From: Paracerasibacillus soli
GTDB taxonomy: Bacteria > Bacillota > Bacilli > Bacillales > Amphibacillaceae
Strand: one strand, 5' to 3'
Length of the DNA: 64,000 nt
Assembly: GCF_034006335.1 (NCBI RefSeq)
Contig: NZ_JAWDIQ010000001.1
Made by a program: the position numbers and the translations under genes. The notes beneath the pieces were generated by a model. It ran no database searches, was not told the origin of the DNA, and saw nothing but the letters and a program-made list of their open reading frames with translations. Below are positions 1 to 10,591 of this stretch, piece by piece (positions within the stretch are counted from its first letter, which is position 1; each line of letters starts with the position of its first letter).

Positions 1-428
1 TGTCTTTTATATAATTTACATCTTTTATTGAAAGTTACAAATGCTTCGTAATCTTTTTGAGGAAATAAAAATCCATACTTTTTAAAAAATGACATCATCC
101 AATTTAAGTCATTTTCTTAATGCCTATAACTCTCCTAAATATGTTGTTTTTTTCACCACTTTTTCCTCTCTTACCAATTTCTTTAAGCCTTCCCCCATAA
201 AAGATATGCTGCGCGGAATTTTTCACTATTATTTCGTAAGACAAGTTCCTTGTTTTGTATCCCCAGTAATCTACAATTTCATTAAAACTAACTCACATTT
301 AAAACTTTCAAATGTAAATGAACTCCACAAAAGCATCTTTTGTCATTTCACTTCACTACTTTCAATTAATAATTAGTAATATATAGAAAATTAATCACTT
401 TATATATTAATAAGTTTAATAACATTAT
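1..428. other. AT-rich stretch with no supported gene
   Basis: I see no coding region here. The longest open frame (89-376, plus strand) has no ribosome binding site, a low-complexity Phe/Ser-rich translation and no family resemblance. The left boundary of the prophage could lie here or further left, but I could not find a core sequence shared with the right end near 47.7 kb. Confidence 0.5.
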
Positions 429-468
429 ATCACTCATTACTTTTAATTAAAGTAATGAGTGATTTTTC
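429..468 (+). terminator. Rho-independent terminator
   Basis: A perfect 13-bp inverted repeat (429-441 with 451-463) around a 9-nt AT-rich loop is followed directly by a T run. It would end plus-strand transcription entering from the left, and so isolates the downstream phage leader from the flank. Confidence 0.7.
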
Positions 469-573
469 ATATTCTAATTATTTTTTAAAAAGAGATAATA
501 AAGTTAATAGAAATTTAGTTAATTCTTTAATCAGATTTCTATTAAAAAAATATCAAATGCCTGATTTGCAATA

Positions 574-749
574 AGGGCAAAGGATACATATTGAAGTACG
601 CAATCCACACCAGGATTGTAGTGTCTCAGATTAGTACCCTTACCTTGTTGCGCACTTTTTTAAGTAAAGGTCAGGTTACTAAAGGACAAGCTCTTCATTG
701 TTTGCATCCTTTGCCCTCCGCAAATTGGCGGAGAGGATGCCAAACAATG
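574..749 (+). ncRNA. Candidate structured leader RNA upstream of the sigma-like gene
   Basis: Hand folding gives a closing stem P1 of 12 perfect pairs (574-585 with 706-717), a 6-bp hairpin (601-606 with 613-618) and a 14-position hairpin with only two mismatches (633-646 with 667-680). The 3' strand of P1 overlaps a competing hairpin: 696-710 pairs with 734-749 apart from one bulged base, with an inner 6-bp stem at 716-721/728-733. The competing hairpin buries the likely Shine-Dalgarno (about 731-737) and start codon (747-749) of the next gene, so P1 and the sequestering hairpin exclude each other, as in a riboswitch or attenuator. I do not recognise a known RNA class. The fold is by eye, without covariation. 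Confidence 0.45.
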
Positions 750-1249
750 ACAAAAAAGTACAAAACAAGCCAAAAGAACAGAGAATCTTATATTTACTAT
801 TCAGGAGGTAAAAAGATAGCAACCATCGTACCAGGAGAAATGGTGTAACAGAGGTTAATATTGAATATTTACATTCTGAAGATGATCAGGAAGTGGACGA
901 AGGTCGCCGCTATGATTACCGAATTGCTTGTAATTTAGAATCTTATGTAGATGAAAACGGAGATTCAAAAGCTGAACATAACAAACATTTAGCAGATTGG
1001 GATGCAGATCCGTTTAATGAAATTTTGGAAAATGGAGAACTATGAAGAGAAACAAAAGTTAATCGAACAATTGCATAAAGCAATGGGTCAGTTAACAGAT
1101 AAACAATTTAGAACGATACAAAAGAAATTTTATGAACAAAAACAAACGTTGAGATTGCAGCCGAAGAAGATGTGACTGAAGCGGCTATCAGAAATCGTTT
1201 AAATAAAATATACAGAAGATTAGAAAAACTGATAAGAAAGGGCTCTTAA
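747..1249 (+). CDS. Phage sigma-70-like regulator (frameshifted)
   Basis: The gene is read across three single-base shifts (about 832, 1045 and 1145). Translation starts MTKKYKTSQKNRESYIYY and continues through a D/E-rich middle. It ends in a C-terminal helix-turn-helix of sigma region 4 type (LTDKQFRTIQKKFY, then EIAAEEDVTEAAIRNRL), about 165 residues in all. This matches the small sigma-factor-like proteins at the start of many Firmicutes phage replication modules. It probably directs or activates transcription of the early operon. The shift near 1145 restores frame if one A is added to an A5 run. Start 747 follows an AGAGGAT motif that lies inside the leader hairpin. A rho-independent terminator overlaps its end. 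Confidence 0.6.
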
Positions 1250-1262
1250 TTGAGCCTTTTAA
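1238..1262 (+). terminator. Terminator after sigma-like gene
   Basis: A GGCTC/GAGCC stem (1241-1245 with 1252-1256) is followed by TTTT and overlaps the stop codon of the preceding gene. The stem is short, so it may only attenuate. Confidence 0.5.
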
Positions 1263-1354
1263 ATTTTATTTTAAAAAAGGGGTTCGAAAGGGCATGATTT
1301 TTCGCTTACTAGTAAGGGACGAAATAAAACCCTTAGAAAGGAGTGTTTCCAGAA

Positions 1355-1557
1355 ATGAGTCAAAACACAAGGTAATCATCAATGTTAAAGATGAAAATGG
1401 TGAAAAAACGAGAGTGGTTGAAGGTAAGCGCAAAACAGTGCGTAGCCGAATGCTAGATTTACTGTTTGGTAAGAAAGTAAATCTACTCGTGATAACACCT
1501 GGAAACTCAGTAGAAACAGTGGAAATAAAAGAGACTCGGAAAGGCGGTGAAGCTTAA
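1355..1557 (+). CDS. Small conserved phage protein (frameshifted near start)
   Basis: The natural start is ATG 1355, eight bases after an AAAGGAG site (1336-1342). After about five codons one base is missing (A3 to A2 near 1370), after which the frame runs to 1557. The product is about 67 residues and basic, with the motif VVEGKRKTVRSRMLDLLFGKK and a central beta-rich stretch. I recognise it only as a small protein of Firmicutes phage early regions and assign no function. It is closely followed by the next gene, so co-transcription is likely. Confidence 0.5.
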
Positions 1558-1558
1558 T

Positions 1559-1876
1559 ATGAGTAGAACAAAATTACTTCTTGATGTGGTCACTGATTTA
1601 CAAAATTTAGCTGGCTCACTTCAGACGATTGCTGAAGTGTTGGCGAGTAATGAAGAATCACCACGAACGGAAGAAAAAACACCAGTTAAAAAGGCAAAGC
1701 CGAAAAAGAAAAAAATATCGCTTGAAGAAGTTCGTACGTTACTTGCACAAAAGAGCCAAGCAGGTTTTACGGCAGATATTAAAAAGTTGCTTGAAAAATA
1801 CGGTGCAACCAAGCTAAGTGAGATTGAAGAAAAAGACTATGAAGCATTGATGAAAGATGCGGAGGAATTGCAATGA
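1559..1876 (+). CDS. Small phage protein with Lys-rich linker
   Basis: About 105 residues from ATG 1559, about 11 nt after an AAGGCGG site; a GTG at 1547 in the same frame lies inside that site and is less likely. The N-terminus is a predicted amphipathic helix (LLLDVVTDLQNLAGSLQ), followed by an acidic/lysine linker and a C-terminal helical domain of about 45 residues. It resembles the small protein found before DUF2800 genes in clostridial and bacillar phages, sometimes given misleading 'rRNA biogenesis' names. Its stop overlaps the next start (ATGA), which indicates translational coupling. Function unknown. Confidence 0.55.
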   Translation: MSRTKLLLDVVTDLQNLAGSLQTIAEVLASNEESPRTEEKTPVKKAKPKKKKISLEEVRTLLAQKSQAGFTADIKKLLEKYGATKLSEIEEKDYEALMKDAEELQ

Positions 1877-2978
1877 CGAAACATGCTATTTTATCCGCTT
1901 CAGGGGCACATCGATGGATGAATTGTACTCCATCGGCTCGCCTTGAATTAGAGTTTGAAGATTCTAGTGGTGAAGCGGCTAAGGAAGGGACAGCCGCTCA
2001 TGAACTGGGGAACATAAGCTTAGAGAAGCGTTAAAGATTCCAACGAAGAAACCAATATCCATTTATGATTCTGAAGAGATGGAACGTTATACCGATGAGT
2101 ATGTCCAGTTTATCTTGGAAGAACTAGCGGCAGTAAAACAAATAACGAAAGATCCACTTCTTCTGATTGAACAGCGATTGGACTTTTCGAATTATGTCCC
2201 AGAAGGTTTTGGAACAGGGGACTGTGTGATTGTTGCAGACGATGTAGTTCATGTTATTGATTTTAAATATGGACAAGGTGTTTTAGTTGAAGCGGAAAAT
2301 AATCCGCAAATGATGCTTTATGCACTTGGAGCACTTAATCTATTCGATACGATTTATGACATTGATACAGTAAAAATGACCATCTATCAACCGAGGCGTG
2401 AAAACATCTCAACCTTTGAAATATCCAAGACCAGTCTAATAGATTGGGCGGAAAGCACACTTAAACCAAAAGCTGATTTAGCATTTAATGGAGATGGTGA
2501 ATTTAAGCCTGGTGAATGGTGTAGGTTTTGTAGGGCATCTGTGGAGTGCAGGGCAAGGGCGGAAGAAAATTTGAAGGTAGCAAAATTTGAGTTTAAAAAG
2601 TCACCCTTATTAACAGATGTTGAAATTGCTGAAATCTTACTTCATGTAAAAGACCTTACTAAATGGGCGAATGAAATATTTGCTTATGCAACGAATGCTG
2701 CTGTTCAGCAAGGAAAACAGTGGACAGGCTTTAAAGTTGTAGAAGGTAGATCTAATCGTAAATATACAGATGAAGAAGCAGTAGCTGAAGCTGCAAAGAA
2801 GGCAGGCTATGAAGATATTTATAAGCAAAGTCTGCTGACCATAACCAACATGGAAAAACTGATGGGTAAAAAGAAGTTTAATGAACTACTTGGTGATTTC
2901 ATTACTAAGCCAAAAGGAAAACCAACGCTTGTTCCAGTAACGGATAAGCGTCCAAGAAATAAATATATCAACAGCTAA
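1873..2978 (+). CDS. DUF2800 family phage nuclease-like protein (frameshifted)
   Basis: The start ATG 1873 follows a GGAGG site. The reading frame changes near 2010, where a G run has lost one base, and continues to 2978, giving about 368 residues. The N-terminus (ILSASGAHRWMNCTPSARLE) and the later cysteine-containing segment (WCRFCRASVECRARAE) are characteristic of DUF2800. The family has a PD-(D/E)XK/Cas4-like layout, with a conserved VHVIDFKYG segment likely to hold the catalytic Asp and Lys and Cys residues that may bind a metal cluster. In phages it sits beside the ssDNA-binding protein and polymerase, as here, suggesting a role in recombination or replication. Confidence 0.75.
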
Positions 2979-3005
2979 AAATGAATTTATGGAGGAGAAA
3001 TAATT

Positions 3006-3559
3006 ATGTCGAAAACAGTTAAAAATCCAACAAAAGTAATTACAGGGGTAGTGCGTTTATCTTATGCAAATGTGTGGGAGCCAAAGTCAATCAATGGTGG
3101 AAAAGAAAAATATAGTGTGAGTGTGATTATTCCAAAAAGTGATATGAAAACTTTAGAAGCAATTGAAAAAGCAGTAGATGCTGCAATTGAAGAAGGCCGT
3201 GGAAAGTTTGGCGGGAAAATTCCAAACAAGCAGTCGTTAAAATTACCGCTTCGTGATGGAGATATTGACCGTTCAGATGATGAAGCGTATGCGGATAGTT
3301 TCTTTGTTAATGCAAACAGCATTACACCACCACAGATTGTAGATGCTGATATTAATCCAATTTTAGAGCGTTCAGAAGTTTATTCAGGAGTGTATGCTCG
3401 CGTAAGTATAAATTTTTACGCATTTAACTCAAATGGTAACCGGGGATTGCTTGCGGCCTTGGTAACATTCAAAAGATTCGTGATGGGGAGCCATTAGGTG
3501 GTCGAACAGATGCATCGGTAGATTTTGCTACTGATGTGGATGATGACTTCTTATCATGA
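3006..3559 (+). CDS. DUF2815 / Enc34-type ssDNA-binding protein (frameshifted)
   Basis: Start ATG 3006 follows a GGAGG site. The protein begins MSKTVKNPTKVITGVVRLSY and belongs to the family known as DUF2815, renamed Enc34 ssDNA-binding domain. A G4 run at about 3443 should be G5; with that base restored the frame continues through IACGLGNIQKIRDGEPLGG to the acidic end DDDFLS at 3559, about 184 residues. The acidic tail is typical of single-strand-binding proteins that recruit partners. The stop overlaps the polymerase start (ATGA), so the two are translationally coupled and likely work together at the fork. Confidence 0.75.
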
Positions 3560-5483
3560 AAACAATAAACATCGATATTGAAACGTATAGTGGTGTGGAC
3601 CTCGCTAAAAGCGGGGTCTATCGCTATGTGGAGGCAGATGATTTTGAAGTAATGCTATTTGCTTACAGTGTGGATAGTGGACCTGTTCAAGTCATTGATT
3701 TGGCAAACGGTGAGTCTATCCCGTCTGAAATTGAACAAGCGATATTTAATGAAAATATAACGAAATGGGCCTTTAATGCTCAGTTTGAACGGATTTGTTT
3801 AAGTAAACATTTTAAGCGAGATTTATCACCTGTTGATTGGAGATGCACAATGGTGTGGTCTGCTTATTTAGGTTTACCGTTATCTTTAGAAGGAGCTGCA
3901 ATGGTTACGGGGCGGATAAACAAAAGCTGTCGGAAGGGAAAGATTTAATTCGTTTTTTCTCTATCCCTTGTAAGCCAACAAAAACAAATGGCGGCCGAAC
4001 AAGAAATCTAAAAGAACACGATCCGAACAAATGGGACAGTTTTGTAGCATATAACAAACGTGATGTGGAAACGGAAATTGCGATACAAGATAAACTATCA
4101 AAATTTCCGATGCCCGAAGCAGAGTGGGATAACTATTTTCTTGATCAGTTAATAAATGATAGGGGAATAAAGCTAGATTTGGAGTTAGTTACTCAGGCTA
4201 TTAAGTGTGATGACTTAATTCGCAGCGAGTTAATCAGTCGTATGAAGGAAATTACTAAGCTAGAAAACCCGAACTCTGTCAAACAAATGCGTGAATGGTT
4301 ACAAACAAAAGGTGTAGAAACAGATAGTTTAAATAAGGCAGCAGTAACACATTTAATTGAAACCAATGAAGGTGAAATTAAAGAAGTGCTTCAACTGAGG
4401 AAACAACTGGCAAAATCAAGCGTGAAAAAATACGCAGCCATGGAAAATGTTGTTTGTCGTGATGGACGAGCGAGGGATTGATTCAATTTTACGGTGCAAA
4501 TCGTACAGGGAGATTTGCAGGAAGGTTAATCCAGGTTCAGAACCTACCACAAAACCATATATCTGATTTAGATGAAGCACGTGCTTTATTGAAACAAGGT
4601 AATTTTGAGGCCTTACAAATTTTATATGAATCTGTTCCGAGTGTACTTTCTCAGCTTATAAGGACCGCATTTGTTCCTATTCGGAACAATCGCTTCATAA
4701 TCGTTGACTTTAGTGCAATTGAAGCACGTGTGATTGCCTGGATTGCAGGTGAAACTTGGCGAAATGAAGTGTTTGCATCACACGGAAAATTTGAGGCATC
4801 GGCTGCACAAATGTTTAAAGTGCCCTTGGATGAAATTTCAAAGGACAGTCCATTAAGACAGAAAGGGAAAATTGCAGAACTTGGCACTTGGTTATGGCGG
4901 TTCTGTTGGTGCATTGAAGTCAATGGGAGCAACCAACATGGGTTTGGAAGAACATGAATTAAAACCACTTGTTGATGTTTGGCGGCAGTCGAATTCAAGG
5001 ATTGTTAAGTTTTGGTGGATGTTGACCGGGCAGCAAAGGAAACTGTGCGTAAAAGAAAGTCCCACGCAACTCATGGAATAAAATTTGAATATCAGAGTGG
5101 CATGTTACTCATAGGTTTACCTTCGGCAGATGGCTTTCCTATGTAAAGCCAAGAATAGGGATAAACAGTTTTGGAAATGAATCTGTTTCGTATGAAGGTA
5201 TTGGGCAACAAAGAAGTGGGAGCGAATATTTAGCTATGGTCCCAAGTTTGTCGAGAACATTGTGCAAGCTGTATCAAGAGATTTATTATGTTTTGCTTTG
5301 CAACGTGTTCATGATGAAGGTTTTCGTATTGTCATGCACATACATGATGAAATTGTCATTGAAGCACCAAACGATGTAACGGTCGAATATATCAGTGATT
5401 TAATGAGTCTATCTCCACCTTGGGCAGAAACGCTAGAATTACGTGCGGATGGGTTTGATACAAACTTCTATAAAAAAGATTAA
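3556..5483 (+). CDS. Phage DNA polymerase, family A (multiply frameshifted)
   Basis: The gene is one polymerase of about 640 residues interrupted by six single-base changes (about 3911, 4476, 4882, 5023, 5128 and 5212). Five are lost bases in G or A runs. The N-terminus carries the exonuclease motif NIDIETYSG and, further on, VAYNKRDVETEIAIQ. The palm shows motif A (IVDFSAIEARVIAW), motif B (the GK...ELALGYGGSVGALK region) and motif C (HIHDEIVIE) with its catalytic aspartate. This is the short phage polymerase form found after DUF2800/DUF2815. It would replicate phage DNA with the VapE-type helicase downstream. All catalytic motifs survive, which argues against true decay. Confidence 0.85.
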
Positions 5484-5488
5484 TTTAG

Positions 5489-5511
5489 AGGGGTTCGAAT
5501 ACCCCTTTTTC
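5489..5511 (+). terminator. Terminator after polymerase (TTCGAA-loop hairpin)
   Basis: A 6-bp stem (AGGGGT/ACCCCT, 5489-5494 with 5501-5506) with loop TCGAAT is followed by a T run. The same ggggttcga...tttttcgc string recurs near 1276 and 43801, each time just before a small phage gene. Confidence 0.65.
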
Positions 5512-5572
5512 TTCGCATATAGCTGAGGGTAAATTTATTTACTCTACAACTATTTGTAGGAGGTTCATTTAT

Positions 5573-6350
5573 ATGATGAACAATATTAAAATTTTTAACT
5601 TTGAAGGAAATTCAGTAAGAACATCTATTAAAGATGGAAATGTTTGGTGGGTTGCAAAAGATGTGTGTGATGTCTTAGGTAATAAAAATAATCGTGATGT
5701 TATCGCTCGTTTAGATACTGATGAAAGGGTGTAGATACTATCGACACCCTTGGCGGACAACAGGAAGTATCCGTTATAAACGAAAGTGGGTTATACAACA
5801 TTATATTGCTCTCAAAAAACCAAATGCTAAAAAATTCAGAAGATGGGTTACACATGACGTTCTTCCATCTATTCGAAAGCATGGATTGTATGCAGTGGAT
5901 GAAGTATTAGCTAATCCAGATATTTTGATTAAAGCACTGGAAGAATTAAAAGCAGAGCGATTAAAAAATAATCAATTATCAGAAACAGTGAAAGTCCAGG
6001 AACAGCAAATTGTTGAAATGAAACCCAAAGCAAGTTATTACGATGTTGTTTTAAATTGTGAGGACGCAGTTGCAATTTCAGTGATTGCCAAAGATTATGG
6101 AAAATCTGCTCGCTGGTTAAATAAATACTTACACGAACAAGGGGTTCAATATAAACAAGGGAAGATTTGGTTGCTATATCAAAACCATGCTGAGTTTGGA
6201 TATACAACAACAAAAACTCACACATATAAAGATAGCAATGGATATGATCGTTCAAAAGTTCATACGTATTGGACGCAAAAAGGTCGATTGTTTATTTATG
6301 ACTTACTAAAAGCAAAAGGCATCTTACCTAAAATTGAAATGGACAGTTAA
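5573..6350 (+). CDS. Phage antirepressor, BRO-N plus KilAC/ANT (frameshifted)
   Basis: Start ATG 5573 lies 9 bases after AGGAGG. Two missing bases (a G near 5728 and an A in the run near 5815) split the frame; restored, it gives about 258 residues. The N-terminal BRO domain shows VWWVAKDVCDVLGNKN and KKFRRWVTHDVLPSIRKHG. A coiled linker (about residues 115-150) follows. The C-terminal KilAC/ANT domain contains SYYDVVLNCEDAVAISVIAKD and the WLNKYLHEQGV helix pair. Such proteins bind DNA or neutralise phage repressors and favour lytic growth. It has its own ribosome binding site after a terminator, so it may be separately transcribed. Confidence 0.8.
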
Positions 6351-6368
6351 GCATTGGAGGTAATCGAT

Positions 6369-8712
6369 ATGAAAATAGCTGTCGGAAATAGTCGAATGGA
6401 CAGAAAGTGGAAGAACAAAGATGTAACGTGGACGAGTTTATTAATCTTGTAAATCAGACAATCCGTACAACTGAAACGGTAGATGAATATAGAAAAATGA
6501 ATCGTGCAAAACAAGATGCAACAAAAGATGTTGGTGGCTTTGTTGGTGGTGCTTTAAAGCAGGGGAAAAGAAGGAACGGACATGTTTTGTCACGTTCACT
6601 TCTTACCCTTGATATGGACTACGCAGTACCTGGTATTTGGGATCAAATTGAACTTCTTTATGATTTTAAATGCTGCGTATATTCAACACATAAACACACT
6701 CCTGAAAAACCAAGGCTACGTCTAATTATTCCGTTTAAACGTGATGTTTCGGAAGATGAATATCCAGCGGTCGCAAGAATGGTCGCAAAAGAAATCGGTA
6801 TTGATTATTTTGATGATACAACATATGAACCCTCAAGATTAATGTACTGGCCATCGACACCGTCAAATGGTGAATTCATTTTCGAGCAAAAAGATGGTGA
6901 GTTATTAGATCCTGATTTCTATTTGTCGAAATATGACGATTGGAGAGATACGACAACATGGCCTGTATCGTCAAGGCAATCCGAAGTTGTACAAAGGAAT
7001 ATTAAAAGACAGGCTGATCCTCTAGAGAAGGATGGTATTATTGGCGCTTTTTGTAGGGCTTATTCTATCGAGGAAGCCATTGATAGTTTTTTGTCGCATG
7101 TGTATGAACCAAGTTTGATGGAAGGAAGATTTGATTATATACCAGCTGATTCGTCTGCAGGGGTCGTTGTATATAACGGAAAGTTTGCTTATAGCCATCA
7201 TGCAACAGATCCTGCTTCAGGGAACTTACACAATGCATTTGACCTAGTTCGATTACATTTGTTTCAAGATTTAGATGACAAAACATCTTATTCAACCGCA
7301 GTAACAAAACTTCCATCCTTTAAGGCTATGACTGAGTTTGCTTTAAAGGATGAGCAGGTAAAGGTGCAGTTTGCAGAAGAACGAAAAGAACAAGCAGAAA
7401 TCGAGTTTACGGAAGATGACTGGGAAGGACAGCTTGAGCTTGATAAACAGGCGCAGTTAAAAATACACTTAGAAATCTTACCTTAATATTGGAACATGAT
7501 GAAAACCTTCAAGGTATTGTTTTTAATGAGCTATCAGACAACTTGGAGATTGTTAGTCCTGTTCCTTGGTCGCACCCATCTAAATATTGGCGGGATGCGG
7601 ATGATGCTCAGCTTGTTAGCTATGTTGATACGCACTATGGAACGTTCTCAGCTAGAAATTATGATATTGCAATTGCGAAAGTAGCTGATGATAGGTCTTA
7701 TCATCCGATTCGAGATTATCTCGATGAATTGCCCGAGTGGGATAAAGTGCCACGAGTCGATACGTTATTAATTGATTATTTAGGAGCGGATGATAATCCA
7801 TATGTTCGTGCTGTAACAAGGAAAACATTATGTGCGGCAATATCTAGAGTTCTCACACCTGGCATTAAATTTGATTCAATGCTCGTTTTAAACGGACCTC
7901 AAGGAGTCGGGAAAAGTACGCTTATTGCAAGGCTTGGTGGTGAGTGGTTTTCAGATAGTTTAAGTTTATCAGATACAAAAGATAAGACAGCTGCTGAGAA
8001 GTTACAAGGATACTGGATCATTGAAATCGGAGAACTCGCTGGACTCAAAAAAGCAGAAGTAGAAACATTACGTAGTTTCCTATCAAGACAAAACGACATT
8101 TATCGAGCGAGCTTTGCTAAAAGAGTTACACCGCACCTAAGACAGTGTGTATTCTTTGGAACGACTAATGCTGAAAAAGGTTATTTAAGAGATACGACAG
8201 GTAACAGACGATTTTGGCCTGTGAAAACCCCAGGCGATGGTGTAAAGAAATCGTGGGAAGTTACTGAAGAAGAAGTGCTGCAAATATGGGCAGAAACACT
8301 CGAATACGTGAAGCAAGGTGAAAAGCTATATCTCGAGCATGATATTGATCAGTTAGCAAAAGAAGAACAGCGAATGGCGATGGAATCGGACGAGCGAGAA
8401 GGGTTGGTTCGTGAATACCTTGAAACGCTACTTCCTGATGATTGGGACGATATGGACTTATTTGAACGTAGAGCATTTATCAATGGCACTGAATTTGGTG
8501 ATAGTCCAAAACAAGGTGTTTGGAAACGGGAGCATGTTTCTAATATGGAGATTTGGTGCGAATGTTTCCAAAAGGAACGTTCCAATTTAAGACGGATAGA
8601 TGGTAACGAAATATCAACCATTATGGCCAGCATTGGTGGCTGGACAGGTTTATCAAAGAAAAAGAGACTTCCCATTTACGGAACGCAGTGGGTGTATGAA
8701 TTAAAAAAGTGA
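6369..8712 (+). CDS. Virulence-associated E (VapE) family primase-helicase (frameshifted)
   Basis: Start ATG 6369 follows GGAGG. Bases are missing from G runs at about 6431 and 7451. The restored protein is about 780 residues. The first third resembles an archaeo-eukaryotic-type primase region (SLLTLDMDY, THKHTPEKPRLRLIIPF). The second half is the VapE ATPase (PF05272) with Walker A GPQGVGKST, a Walker B region ending in EIGEL, the sensor-like FFGTTNAEKGYLRDTTGNRRFWP and an arginine-rich end. It should unwind and prime phage DNA. It lies directly before a TTGGAAC-repeat region that may be its target origin. Confidence 0.8.
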
Positions 8713-8713
8713 C

Positions 8714-8958
8714 GTTCCAAAAAATCGAGTTTGGAACAAAAACATCACATTGGAACAGAATATTATGTTCCTGGAACAAAATAAAAGAAGTTCGTCACAT
8801 AGTTAGGAACAGCAATCAACCTATGTCATATAAGGGTTTGCGAAAAACCTGTTCCAATGTTCCAAGAAAAATATGATATTAGGAAAATATAAGAATATAG
8901 GGTTAAATCACGCAAATACGCATATACGCGCGTAAGAAAGTTTAAAATCGTTTGGAAC
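8714..8958. repeat. TTGGAAC/GTTCCAA repeat cluster, possible replication origin
   Basis: This non-coding 245-bp stretch holds at least eight copies, in both orientations, of a TTGGAACA-like unit: 8714 (inverted), 8731, 8750, the palindromic pair at 8767-8778, 8805, the inverted pair 8851 and 8859, and 8952. It lies between the primase-helicase and the VRR-NUC gene. Such iterated sites next to a phage initiator or helicase gene often mark an origin, though they could also be an operator array. The sequence is otherwise AT-rich and includes a cgcaaatacgcatatacgcgcg segment near 8911. Confidence 0.5.
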
Positions 8959-8971
8959 AGGAGAGTTTGGA

Positions 8972-9253
8972 ATGCGGGAAAAAACGATCGAGTTAAAGTT
9001 AAGTGAAGCTGTTAGAAATATGAAGGGTTTATCTATTAAACTTACATCTCCAGGTTTTGATGGATTGCCTGATCGGTTAGTGTTACTACCAAACGGAAAA
9101 ATTGGATTTATTGAAGTGAAAGCCTCAGGCAAGAAACTTAGACCGCTTCAATTGAAAAGAAAACAGCAATTAGAATCACTAGGTTTTATTGTCTTTTGTC
9201 TAGATAATCCTGAAAGTATTGGAGGGATGTTGCATGAAATTCAAGCCACATAA
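8972..9253 (+). CDS. VRR-NUC domain nuclease
   Basis: A complete 93-residue protein starting at ATG 8972 after AGGAG. It has the compact VRR-NUC (PF08774) pattern of PD-(D/E)XK nucleases: an N-terminal helix with ELKLSEAV, GLPDRLVLLPNGKIGFIEVKA containing the catalytic PD and ExK, and a following LQLKRKQQLE helix. Phage VRR-NUC proteins usually sit beside a SNF2-type helicase, as here, and are thought to cut branched DNA structures such as Holliday junctions. Its end overlaps the helicase start by 20 bases, so the two are co-expressed. No frameshift is present. Confidence 0.85.
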   Translation: MREKTIELKLSEAVRNMKGLSIKLTSPGFDGLPDRLVLLPNGKIGFIEVKASGKKLRPLQLKRKQQLESLGFIVFCLDNPESIGGMLHEIQAT

Positions 9254-10591
9254 ATACCAGGAGTTTGCAACAAACTTTATTATAGAAAATCCTATAACGG
9301 CAATATTTCTTGAAATGGGTCTCGGTAAAAGTGTGATTACACTGACTGCTATTTATGAATTGATGTTAGAACGATTTGAAGTTGATAGAGTTTTAGTAAT
9401 CGCACCGCTCAGGGTTGCTAGAAATACGTGGCCAAGAAGAAATTGAAAAATGGAGTCACTTGAAAGGATTAACTTATGCAGTTGCTGTTGGAACAGAAAA
9501 AGAGCGCTTAGAAGCATTATATTCAGACGCGCACATTTATATCATTAACCGAGAAAATGTAGAATGGTTGATTGCTAGAAGCGGTATCGATTTTAATTTT
9601 GATATGGTTGTTATTGATGAATTATCATCGTTTAAATCTCATCAATCAAAACGCTTTAAAAGCTTGATGAAAGTGAGACCTAATATTAAAAGAATAGTTG
9701 GTTTAACAGGAACACCTTCATCGAATGGCTTAATGGACTTATGGGCGGAGTACCGATTACTTGATATGGGTGAAAGATTAGGAAAATTCATGGACGTTTC
9801 AGAGAATCATACTTCGATCCTGACAAAAGAAATCAACATATGATTTTCTCATATAAACCAAAACCAGGGGCAGAAGAAGCGATATATGAAAAAATAAGCG
9901 ATATCACTATCAGTATGAAAGGGACGGACTATTTAAAACTACCCGATTTAATTATGAATGAAATGCCTGTTTCGTTAAATCAGAAAGAAAAAGAAACGCT
10001 TGATGTCATGAACGTGATTTGATTACAACGATAAAAGGGGAGGACATAACCGCTTCAAATGCAGCGGCTTTATCAAATAAACTTCTTCAAATGGCAAATG
10101 GTGCAGTTTACGATGATAACGGTTCTGTCACTCAAATACATGACCGAAAACTCGAAAAGCTAGAAGATATCATTGAAGCGGCAAATGGAAAGCCAGTGTT
10201 AATTGCTTATTGGTTTAAACACGATCTGGATAGAATACAAAGCAGATTTAAGGTAGAAATTTTAACAAGTAGTGATTCGATTAAAAAATGGAATGAGGGG
10301 AAAATTCAAATTGCGGCAATCCATCCAGCATCCGCGGGACATGGTTTGAATTTACAAGCAGGTGGTTCAACACTCGTATGGTTTGGACTAACCTGGAGCT
10401 TGGAGTTATATCAACAAACAAATGCAAGGCTGTACAGGCAAGGACAAACAGACACAGTGATTATCCATCATTTAATCGCAAAAGATACAATGGACGAACG
10501 AGTGATGGACGCTTTAAATAAAAAGAATAATACGCAGTCAGCACTCATTGATGCGGTGAAGGCAACGTTAAAAGGGGGAATTCTTGTATGA
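9234..10591 (+). CDS. SNF2-type DEAD/DEAH helicase (frameshifted)
   Basis: Start ATG 9234 follows GGAGGG inside the VRR-NUC gene. Three breaks (about 9432, 9793 and 10011) split the frame; the latter two are missing bases in runs. Restored, about 452 residues: motif I FLEMGLGKSVITL, motif II VVIDELSSFKS (a DEL variant of DEAH), motif III GLTGTPSSN, and C-terminal motifs ASAGHGLNLQAGG and RLYRQGQTDTV (motif VI). This is the usual phage SNF2 helicase, which probably remodels replication or recombination intermediates with VRR-NUC. The stop overlaps the start of the next gene. Confidence 0.85.

Noticed and set aside
89..376. 95-residue open frame at the left end
   Set aside because: No ribosome binding site, low-complexity composition and no family pattern; probably chance in AT-rich DNA.
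1..600. Left attachment site of the prophage
   Set aside because: I compared the first 600 bases with the region after 47691 by eye and found no convincing shared core; the site may lie outside the window.
591..848. 85-residue frame overlapping the leader and the start of the sigma-like gene
   Set aside because: Its first 50 residues fall in the structured leader and lack homology; the true start is ATG 747, in the same frame.
5489..5511. T-arm-like string GGGGTTCGAAT...CCCC suggesting a tRNA
   Set aside because: No acceptor, D or anticodon arm can be formed around it; it is a terminator hairpin with a T run.
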